Positions 1 through 6,460 of a stretch of 13,522 bases of DNA are shown here, piece after piece (the first letter of the stretch is position 1; the number at the start of each line of letters is the position of its first letter). Origin of the DNA: Rhodopirellula sp. Lineage in GTDB: Bacteria; Planctomycetota; Planctomycetia; Pirellulales; Pirellulaceae. The stretch is taken from contig DOPG01000344.1 in the NCBI GenBank assembly GCA_003513555.1, forward strand, positions 22,563 to 36,084. Direction: 5' to 3'. Both the position numbers and the translations under genes were made by a program. Below the pieces are notes generated by a model that was not told the DNA's origin, searched no databases, and saw only the letters and a program-made list of their open reading frames with translations.

Positions 1-1534
1 TTTTGTTCTGCTGCTTTTTGTTCTGTTTCCCAGATGCGGCAACAGGGCGACGCAAATTCGGCGGTGCCTGCTCCGTATTCTCTGCAACCTCATGCCAACG
101 TTTCTTCAAAACTTCCAAATCGCTGGGACGACTGCTCGCGAGGTCATTAAGTTCTGAACGGTCCACAGCGAGATCATACAACTCCCATGGACGCCCTTTG
201 GCCGACACGGCCTTCAAATCTCCCTGACGCAGAGCGCGGTTATTGGAAAATTGAAAGTACAGCCAGGGGTGGGGTTCCCGCACGCTGCCTGACAAAATCG
301 GCATCAACGAGCGCCCCTGCACAGGGGTAATCGTGCGTCCTGCGTAGGATGTCGGGTAATCAGCTTTTGCCACATCAACGCACGTCGCCATGAAATCGAT
401 CAGATGTGCTGGTTGGTTGGTGACACTTCCAGGTTTCATTTTGATCCCCGGACCTGACACGATCATCGGTGACGTGATTCCACCTTCGTGCTGATTCTGT
501 TTGTACCAGCGAAACGGGGTATTACCCACATGCGCCCAGCCCACATCGTAAGTCCAATATGATTTTGGATCCCAAGGGCGAAACTCCTTACCACGAGTTC
601 GCTCAAAGGGACAAGCTCCATTGTCACTGCAAAACATGACAAGAGTGTTCTCAGCAAGCCCTGACTGGCTTAGATACTTCATCACGCGTCCGACGTTCTG
701 ATCTAGACAATCGACCATCCCTGCATAAGCCGCCATCCGTTCGGCTTCCCAGTGACGCTGTTGTTCCGACAAATCCTTCCACGCAGGCACACCTTCTGGT
801 CGTGGAGCAAGCTCGGTGTGCTCGGGTAGAATGCCAATTTTTTTCTGTTTTTGAAAACGCCGCTTTCTGATCTGATCCCAGCCGACATCATACTGCCTCT
901 CATATTTTCGAAAATCAGACTCTTTGACATGAAGGGGATAATGCGGCGCGTTATATGCTACGTATAGCAGGAATGGCTTTTCCTCTTTCTTAGCCTCGTC
1001 TAAAAACTTCAACGCATAGTCCGTCTTCGCATCAGTGGTATAAAACCCTTCTCTCGGGACAACAAAGGCCTCGCCATTTAAGCGAAATGTATCATCCCCT
1101 GTGAAGAAGTTCGTTGCTCCGCTCAGGTGACCAAAATATCGGTCAAAGCCACGTTCCGTCGGCTGCCCATCAAGGTGCCACTTTCCAACCATCATCGCAT
1201 GGTAACCAGCCGGCTTGAGCGCTTCGGCCAATGTCACGCCCCGGTTCATTTCCCGATTGCCAGCTTGATACATATACAAACCTGTCAGCAGACAGATTCG
1301 GGATGAATGACACTTGGCGGTGTTGTAAAACTGATTGAAACGTAAACCCTGATTCGCAAGCTGATCGAGATTTGGGGTCTCAATCTCCGAGCCATAACAG
1401 CCGAGATCCGAGAAGCCGAGATCATCAGCCATAATCAACACAATATTGGGACGCGATTCATCGGCTTTGAGATAGCTGAAATGCACGAAACACAAAACTG
1501 AAACAATCAAAAAACGCATAGAAAACCTATTCAT
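1..1534 (-). CDS. Secreted arylsulfatase-type sulfatase, 3' end outside the window
   Basis: The minus strand is open from an ATG at 1534 to the window edge (511 codons, C-terminus missing). The family hydrolyses sulfate esters, usually on polysaccharides or mucins, outside the cytoplasm. Residues 1-24 look like a signal peptide (hydrophobic FLIVSVLCFVHFSYL, cleavage near KA-DE). Sulfatase landmarks follow in order: PNIVLIMADDLG with the metal-binding Asp pair at 37-38, the formylglycine site C-H-S-S-R at 75-79, GKWH at 117-120, APHYPLH near 196-202, SDNG at 303-306, and K345 with H349-EGG. The C-terminal part has the usual L-Y-D-L region. The last visible residues are rich in K, Q and N, suggesting the true end is close. 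An in-frame ATG at 1519 is an alternative start; neither has a clear ribosome site. The activation site lacks the usual proline (C-x-P-x-R). Family confident, substrate unknown. Confidence 0.93.
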   Translation of the reverse strand, partial: MNRFSMRFLIVSVLCFVHFSYLKADESRPNIVLIMADDLGFSDLGCYGSEIETPNLDQLANQGLRFNQFYNTAKCHSSRICLLTGLYMYQAGNREMNRGVTLAEALKPAGYHAMMVGKWHLDGQPTERGFDRYFGHLSGATNFFTGDDTFRLNGEAFVVPREGFYTTDAKTDYALKFLDEAKKEEKPFLLYVAYNAPHYPLHVKESDFRKYERQYDVGWDQIRKRRFQKQKKIGILPEHTELAPRPEGVPAWKDLSEQQRHWEAERMAAYAGMVDCLDQNVGRVMKYLSQSGLAENTLVMFCSDNGACPFERTRGKEFRPWDPKSYWTYDVGWAHVGNTPFRWYKQNQHEGGITSPMIVSGPGIKMKPGSVTNQPAHLIDFMATCVDVAKADYPTSYAGRTITPVQGRSLMPILSGSVREPHPWLYFQFSNNRALRQGDLKAVSAKGRPWELYDLAVDRSELNDLASSRPSDLEVLKKRWHEVAENTEQAPPNLRRPVAASGKQNKKQQNK

Positions 1535-1969
1535 GGCAGTTTCATAAACTCGGTAAGCCCGGTAACTGAACCGACTGATGTCTCACATTACAAAAAGCAT
1601 ACGACGCTTCGCGTCGAATAACTATCCGACCGTAGGCACTCGACAACGCCCTCAAGTGGCATCTACTAGTGACCAGCCTGATCGCGAGGTCTTAGTATAC
1701 TTTGCCACGCGTACAAATTCTTGATCACTGCGGCAAAAAGCAAGCGTTGAAACAGCATACCGAACGATCGAAGAAAATGTACAAACGCTGAGTTTGATAG
1801 GAACGCACTCGCAACCGGCCCCCACGTCCTGCCGGCCGCGTCCTTGCCAGCAGACACGTTTCCTGAAACACATCCAACTCAGCAAACGCACTCGTCAACC
1901 TCACCCACGAACTTGATCTTCTGAGACGACACAACCACACAGGACAGTCAGCTCACAGCATTCAGGGAG
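1535..1969. other. Intergenic region between PrsW-like and sulfatase genes
   Basis: This 435-bp stretch has no convincing gene. Short overlapping open frames on the minus strand (about 1652-1940) show no domain or start signal. It must hold the sulfatase promoter, but I found no well-spaced -35/-10 pair; a minus-strand TATACT near 1694-1700 could be an isolated -10. The only clear structure is the hairpin at 1602-1616. Confidence 0.6.
1592..1616 (-). terminator. Candidate intrinsic terminator with GCGAAGC mini-hairpin
   Basis: Read on the minus strand there is a perfect stem CGACGC / GCGTCG closed by a GAA loop, then TATGC and five T residues. It lies downstream of the PrsW-like gene and about 60 bases before the sulfatase start. 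It could end the SGNH-PrsW transcript or form a 5' leader structure of the sulfatase mRNA. The stem is short and the T run is offset by five bases, so this is tentative. Confidence 0.35.
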
Positions 1970-2749
1970 TCAGTAGTCTGCCCCTGCATCTCTACCATCG
2001 CTTTCCGTACAAACATCATCAACTGCCGTGCTGAATGCATTTTCCCGAAGCTTGAACAACACGATTGCTGCGCCAGCAAGATAAGCAAAGATGCCGAAGA
2101 TCCAAGCAGAGAAGAACTGTTGCGACTGAGGGCTGTCAGCATCGACTGCTTGAAAGATCGACTCGGAGAAATCTCCCCAGCCATGAATTCCTATCGGCAC
2201 CGCCAGCATCAGCACCGCAAAAACCAGGCGTCTGCGATCGCCCAACAGAAACTTCGCTGCAAAATAGCCCATGACCAACTGCAAACTCGCATGCCCTGCC
2301 ACGATCGACAGCAGGCGATTCAGCGATACGGACATGGGTGTCTCCGAAGCAAGCACCGCAGTCAAATTCTCGACGGTCGTGAATCCAATTGCGACCGCAA
2401 CTGCCGCTGCGACCACATCTGCATCTTTTTGAATCCGTGTCGTTTGAAACAGTTTAAAAGTCAGCAGAAAACCAAAAAAGATACACAGTTCTTCCGAGAC
2501 CGCCGCACCCAAAACCTGCTGGACGAATGCTTTCTCGTAAAGTCCTGGCATTTGCTCACCAGCACCTTCAATCACGGTTTCCATGAAGTACACAGGCACA
2601 CACGCCAGAACTCCTAGAACAACCCCTGTCCAAAGCACAACCAGCATCTGGCTGCTGAAGCGGAACGCCCCCACCAACGCCAGCAACACAAGAGTGGGAA
2701 CCATCGAAATCAACAGCGGCAGAATTTCCATCCAAGCACTCAACTTCAT
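1970..2749 (-). CDS. PrsW-family intramembrane metalloprotease-like protein
   Basis: This 259-residue protein is very hydrophobic, with about seven or eight probable membrane segments (near 9-29, 35-56, 75-100, 112-134, 146-169, 174-191 and 210-235). It carries the motif set of the PrsW protease family: S-E-E at 85-87, G-F-T-T-V-E-N at 122-128, H153 in a G-H-A-S-L-Q segment, and H-G-W-G-D-F at 189-194. The Glu and His residues are the expected metal ligands and active site. In Bacillus, PrsW cuts the anti-sigma factor RsiW; whether this one does is unknown, and no sigma/anti-sigma pair is in the window. The first motif lacks the Lys often seen after the Glu pair (here E-E-L-C-I). The start is preceded by T-rich sequence without a ribosome site. 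The gene lies 61 bp downstream of the SGNH gene on the same strand, so co-transcription is possible. Confidence 0.85.
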   Translation of the reverse strand: MKLSAWMEILPLLISMVPTLVLLALVGAFRFSSQMLVVLWTGVVLGVLACVPVYFMETVIEGAGEQMPGLYEKAFVQQVLGAAVSEELCIFFGFLLTFKLFQTTRIQKDADVVAAAVAVAIGFTTVENLTAVLASETPMSVSLNRLLSIVAGHASLQLVMGYFAAKFLLGDRRRLVFAVLMLAVPIGIHGWGDFSESIFQAVDADSPQSQQFFSAWIFGIFAYLAGAAIVLFKLRENAFSTAVDDVCTESDGRDAGADY

Positions 2750-2810
2750 GAAAGAAAAAATTTAAAATAGGCCGCAGATCTGCTGCAAGACTCACCATGT
2801 CAACAAAAGT

Positions 2811-4232
2811 TCAATTGGTAACAAACTCAAGAATGCGAACAGCATTCCCTTTGCTTTGTTCATGTCTGGTTGTGGCAACACGCATGGTCAAGCGATGAGC
2901 CCCCCGTTTGAGTCCGGTAGCCAACATTACCGTCCGTGGGTAGTGCAGGCCTTTGCTGAACCGGTGAAACAGGTCTGCCTTCTTGAATTTACCACCATCG
3001 ATCGAATACTCCACACACCCAGCATCCGGCCCTGCAAGAACATACAGCCCAATGGCCTGCCCATTAAAATCAAGCTTCAGTTCAGCATTGGAAACATCAG
3101 TGCATAGCATATCGAGCTGGGTGAAACGTCCTCGTTTACCCCCCGGGATTGCCCCCCAAGCAGGAACACCCAACACCCACGACTTATCAAAATCAGCTTT
3201 GTTCACGGCGATCAGTCGCCCTTGAGAATAGCTTCCCGGATCAAGCACACTTGCGAGCTTGTGCGGACTTGCCTTGCCCTGCTCGCCCCGATCCTTCTCT
3301 GCCCACGCTTCGCCAAGCAATTGTTCGATCATATCTGCGGCAATACGATTCCCAGCCGGCTTGGGGTGAGTACCTCCATAGATCGCCCAAGTCAGTTCGT
3401 TTGCTTCGATTCGCTCGGCAACCTCGCGAGCCAAATCTATGGTCGACACACCGTAATGCGCCGCCACCGCCTCGTGTGCACCACTGCTAACGGGTGTCTT
3501 CTTGTGCTTCAGCAACTCAAGCATCGGTGGATTCACAAAATGGGTAACCACAATATCCATTGCCGGATTCGCGACGCGTGCCTGACGTAAAATACCCTCC
3601 ATGCCACGTCGGCACTCGCGTTCCGCGTGCGAAGCATCCTGATCATCATTGACCGCGAATTCAACAAAAAGCAGATCGGGTTGCGTCGATAAAACATCAC
3701 GCGTTAAGCGATGGGCTCCGGTTGTCGAACATGTCGAACTGATTCCTGCATTGACAAAGGTGAAGTCGGTGTTCGGAAAACGCCTTCTAAGATCCTCCTC
3801 AACCATCACACGATAACCCATCATCTCAGTGATTGATCCACCGATGAATGCGACCGTACCTTTCTTCTTCACAGTAAAAGCTACCCACGCATTATCAAAG
3901 CGATTGCGAAGATGCACATTTGCCGAGGTTTCGGCCGCTTCCTGCAGCGTATCGACATAGCGATGCTGCTGCACGGCGCACTGCTCCCTGTCTGACGCGT
4001 GCACCCCAAGAATGCCAACCTGCCGCCCGTGAAAGTGAGCAAAAAATCCATGCCCCGCTCCGGGACACCTCATCAGCCGAGGTTTACCCGCCAGCCCTTG
4101 TGCAGCAGGGGAGCATCCCGAATCCAACCGCAATGGAACTGCAAGAGCATCTGCATCAGGAGATTGAGTACGCGTTTGTGCCATGGAAAAAGTCGGAATC
4201 AGTAGCAGAATCAGGAAACAGGCAAATCGCAT
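2811..4232 (-). CDS. Secreted SGNH/GDSL-type hydrolase with C-terminal beta domain
   Basis: This 473-residue protein starts with a signal peptide (about 1-18, cleavage at SMA-Q). The SGNH core shows block I as F-I-G-G-S-I-T at 129-135 (nucleophile Ser133), block II as N-A-G at 161-163, block III as V-N-D at 194-196, and the catalytic His289 in Y-G-G-T-H-P. The Asp that usually sits three residues before this His is a Gly. Related enzymes are esterases that remove acyl groups from sugars or lipids; the substrate cannot be read from sequence. Residues 25-125 form an N-terminal extension with several Cys, Gly and His (R-C-P-G-A-G-H-G-F-F). Residues about 330-473 look like a beta-sandwich domain, perhaps for carbohydrate binding. 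A weak purine-rich GAGAG lies about 7-11 bases before the ATG. It is the first gene of the left-pointing group and is divergent from the TlpA-like gene. Confidence 0.88.
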   Translation of the reverse strand: MRFACFLILLLIPTFSMAQTRTQSPDADALAVPLRLDSGCSPAAQGLAGKPRLMRCPGAGHGFFAHFHGRQVGILGVHASDREQCAVQQHRYVDTLQEAAETSANVHLRNRFDNAWVAFTVKKKGTVAFIGGSITEMMGYRVMVEEDLRRRFPNTDFTFVNAGISSTCSTTGAHRLTRDVLSTQPDLLFVEFAVNDDQDASHAERECRRGMEGILRQARVANPAMDIVVTHFVNPPMLELLKHKKTPVSSGAHEAVAAHYGVSTIDLAREVAERIEANELTWAIYGGTHPKPAGNRIAADMIEQLLGEAWAEKDRGEQGKASPHKLASVLDPGSYSQGRLIAVNKADFDKSWVLGVPAWGAIPGGKRGRFTQLDMLCTDVSNAELKLDFNGQAIGLYVLAGPDAGCVEYSIDGGKFKKADLFHRFSKGLHYPRTVMLATGLKRGAHRLTMRVATTRHEQSKGNAVRILEFVTN

Positions 4233-4765
4233 TGGTTACTCTCTACGGTGGCAACGGTTTTCAAGCTTGCGAGGTTGGTAGCTGTCGCGATCGGGTCGCA
4301 AGTGGGAAACAGTCTGAAAGCTTACACCAATCTGACGCCGGTTTCGGTCCATCGAATTGTGATTTGAACTGAGTCGGTTGCTTTGCCAACAAAAAACACG
4401 CATCCAATAACTCCACCACTCCCGATGCCGCGCTTCCCCAGAAGAGATGCCATTTGTTGCTTTTCCGACAGTCGCACGCAGAAACACAGAAAAACGGTGT
4501 TGTCGATTCCGGCAGGGCTCACCCTTAAGTTACCCAAATGACCCTAAACCGCTGACAGATTAATGGCAAGACTCTGCCCGAATAACGACAAGTACTGGGC
4601 AGAATAACAGGAGTCTATGTGTAGAATCGCAGCAAGCTTGTCCTACAAATTCGGGATCAGTCCGCTAGAATCAGGCTTCCCGCGGCAGTCAATGCGGCTC
4701 TTGCCAGCACACAACACGGTCTCACGTGTCGGCCATTCAATCTTACGACGGAAGATCCAGATACC
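4233..4765. other. Divergent intergenic region between SGNH hydrolase and TlpA-like genes
   Basis: This 533-bp gap must hold promoters for both flanking genes. Small open frames on both strands show no recognisable domain, and one on the minus strand ends just before the SGNH start without signs of being real. I could not identify well-spaced -35/-10 boxes. The repeated and inverted elements at 4573-4608 are the only notable structure. Confidence 0.6.
4573..4608. promoter_or_regulatory. Overlapping inverted and direct repeats upstream of the TlpA-like gene
   Basis: A 7-bp inverted repeat, TCTGCCC at 4573-4579 and GGGCAGA at 4597-4603, encloses 17 bases. Interleaved with it is a direct repeat of GAATAAC at 4580-4586 and 4602-4608, spaced 22 bp (about two helical turns). 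This could be a regulator binding site or a hairpin in the divergent promoter region. The distance to the next start (about 160 bp) fits an operator, but no regulator is encoded nearby. Confidence 0.3.
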
Positions 4766-6247
4766 ATGTCAACCGATCAGACTTCCCACCAGCACTTCGC
4801 GATGCGTGCGGCTCTTGTGTTGATACCAGCCACAATCCTTGCTGCTTCCTGGTTGGCTGTCGCAACCGAACTCCATGGCCAGGACTCAGATCTTGACGCA
4901 TTCCGACGCATGCATACTGAACTTCAGCAACAGATGGCAGAAGACATCGATCAGGCGATTGTCTTTTTAGATGCCCAAGTTGCGAAACAGCCAGAATCAT
5001 CTGATGTTCAGGTTTTACGCCACAGCCTTGGGTCAAAACTGGCGAACCAGTCACGGTATGCCGATGCCTTGATCCAGTACCAAAAACTGCTCGAGTTCCA
5101 AGTCGCCCACCTCGCAGAACAAGAGCAACAATATGGCGTAGGAATGACCCTGCGAAGCCTTGAGGAAGTCAGCGAACTCGCCAACCAAAACGCTGCCATG
5201 GACAATGCGGTTGACCAGACCCTCAAAGCATTTCAAGCACTTCCCGCTGAAACCGCACGTGCTTGGGATCCACTTTCGCAACTCGTTGTCCTGAAGGCCC
5301 ATTCACTGATTGGGGACAAACAGAATGAAGCCGCAGCAGGCATTGTTGCCAAACAACTCGAAGCACTTGAAGATGCTTGCAGTGATCCAGAAGCCACTGA
5401 AACCGTCTTGCACGCCCATGTTGCACTGCTGAAAAGGCTGACCAGTCCCAATCGCAATAATGATATTTGGCGTGACCACTATGTCGAAAAGCTGGAAACC
5501 GCATGCACGACAGCTTTTCAGCGTTTCCCAAAATCAATGCGGCTTCAGAACGACTACGCTGAAACTCAGTACCTGATGATCACGCAATGGGCACAGGATG
5601 ACCCAGAAGCTAATGAGAAACGCATTGAAAATGCATTTGCAAAGCTGAGTCTTCCTGCGATTTCAAATCGTTCGGTAAATGCAATCCTGCGCCGCATTGA
5701 GGTACATCGCGAACGCATGCAGGCCGCTAAACCAGTAGCGACTCTGGTCGGACAAATGGCTCCGGAATGGGACATCGATGGTTGGGCGAATACCGTAGGA
5801 GTGACAAGGAAATCGTTCGAGGGGCAAGTGGTGCTGCTCGATTTCTGGGCGATGTGGTGCGGCCCCTGCATCGCAACCTTCCCACACCTCCGCGAGTGGC
5901 GAGATGAGTTCGGCGATCAAGGTTTTGAAATTGTCGGTGTCACACAATACTACAACTTTGAATGGGATGACGAACAAAAGCGAGCCTCCCGTTCCTCCGG
6001 TGAAATCACACCTCAACAAGAGCGAGAAACTTTGGCGAGTTTTCTGGAACACCATCAACTCAAGCACCCCGTCATGGTGGCTCCAAAAGGCAGCGAAATG
6101 AGCAGCAATTACGGTGTAAAGGGAATTCCTCACGCCGTGCTCATCGACCGAGATGGTACCGTGCAACTGGTAAAAACCGGGGCAGGCCCAGCCACAGCCA
6201 AAGAGATCCACGACAAAATCAAAGAGCTCTTGGGGAAAACCAAGTAG
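4766..6247 (+). CDS. TlpA-like thioredoxin-fold protein with large N-terminal helical domain
   Basis: This 493-residue protein has two parts. A hydrophobic segment at about 15-34 is a signal peptide or membrane anchor, followed by an all-helical region (about 40-320) rich in A, E, Q and L that resembles TPR-like helical hairpins. Residues 325-490 form a TlpA/ResA-type thioredoxin domain: M-A-P-E-W-D near 331, V-V-L-L-D-F-W-A-M-W-C-G-P-C with the redox pair Cys365 and Cys368, and the cis-proline loop G-I-P-H at 453-456. Such proteins act outside the cytoplasm as thiol reductants or in cytochrome maturation; the exact role here is unknown. The ATG at 4766 is the first in frame after an upstream TAG at about 4622 and has a GGAAG about 10 bases before it. 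Met13 (4802) would give a more typical signal peptide. It converges on the giant gene. Confidence 0.9.
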   Translation: MSTDQTSHQHFAMRAALVLIPATILAASWLAVATELHGQDSDLDAFRRMHTELQQQMAEDIDQAIVFLDAQVAKQPESSDVQVLRHSLGSKLANQSRYADALIQYQKLLEFQVAHLAEQEQQYGVGMTLRSLEEVSELANQNAAMDNAVDQTLKAFQALPAETARAWDPLSQLVVLKAHSLIGDKQNEAAAGIVAKQLEALEDACSDPEATETVLHAHVALLKRLTSPNRNNDIWRDHYVEKLETACTTAFQRFPKSMRLQNDYAETQYLMITQWAQDDPEANEKRIENAFAKLSLPAISNRSVNAILRRIEVHRERMQAAKPVATLVGQMAPEWDIDGWANTVGVTRKSFEGQVVLLDFWAMWCGPCIATFPHLREWRDEFGDQGFEIVGVTQYYNFEWDDEQKRASRSSGEITPQQERETLASFLEHHQLKHPVMVAPKGSEMSSNYGVKGIPHAVLIDRDGTVQLVKTGAGPATAKEIHDKIKELLGKTK

Positions 6248-6267
6248 CTTCCAGCCAGCAAGAAGCT
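6246..6267 (+). terminator. Hairpin overlapping the TlpA-like stop codon
   Basis: AGCTTC at 6246-6251 pairs perfectly with GAAGCT at 6262-6267 across a 10-base loop. The following sequence is T-rich (TGTTGGTTGATCTTTACTTC) but has no clean T run. It may be a weak terminator for the TlpA-like gene. Confidence 0.3.
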
Positions 6268-6292
6268 TGTTGGTTGATCTTTACTTCTATCA

Positions 6293-6348
6293 CACTCTTC
6301 ACTCTTCACTCTTCACTCTTCACTCTTCACTCTTCACTCTTCACTCTT
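6293..6348. repeat. Eight perfect tandem copies of the heptamer CACTCTT
   Basis: Eight uninterrupted identical 7-bp units fill 56 bases between the two convergent genes. The array is non-coding in any plausible gene and sits 45 bp after the TlpA-like stop. Perfect short tandem repeats of this kind change length by replication slippage, so copy number probably varies between strains. Confidence 0.97.
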
Positions 6349-6436
6349 GAGCGAATAAGGCGTTGCCCACTTTCGCGGCAGGACAAGAAAGCAAGAACCC
6401 ATCGCTATCAAACAGAACGGACTCGAACAATCGGTT

Positions 6437-6452
6437 GCTTTTACGTAAAAGC
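6437..6452. terminator. 16-bp perfect palindrome just after the giant gene stop
   Basis: The sequence GCTTTTACGTAAAAGC is identical on both strands and lies 8 bases downstream of the giant gene stop. As RNA it can form a 6-bp stem with an ACGU loop in either direction. It may be a bidirectional transcript end or a protein-binding palindrome. No T run follows on the minus strand, so terminator function is uncertain. Confidence 0.35.
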
Positions 6453-6460
6453 TGCTGCTA

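Noticed and set aside
1652..1940. Three overlapping minus-strand open frames between PrsW-like and sulfatase genes
   Set aside because: They occupy competing frames, have no ribosome site and no recognisable sequence; chance open frames in intergenic DNA.
2120..2617. 165-codon plus-strand open frame opposite the PrsW-like gene
   Set aside because: Its product is rich in R, H, Q and C with no domain, while the opposite frame encodes clear PrsW motifs.
3855..4160. Possible frameshift in the N-terminal part of the SGNH hydrolase
   Set aside because: The sequence here is unfamiliar, but the frame is open and continuous from a good signal peptide into the catalytic core, and neither other frame gives a better reading.
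3920..4372. 150-codon plus-strand open frame opposite the SGNH hydrolase start
   Set aside because: No recognisable domain, and it overlaps the signal peptide and N-terminal part of a well-supported gene.
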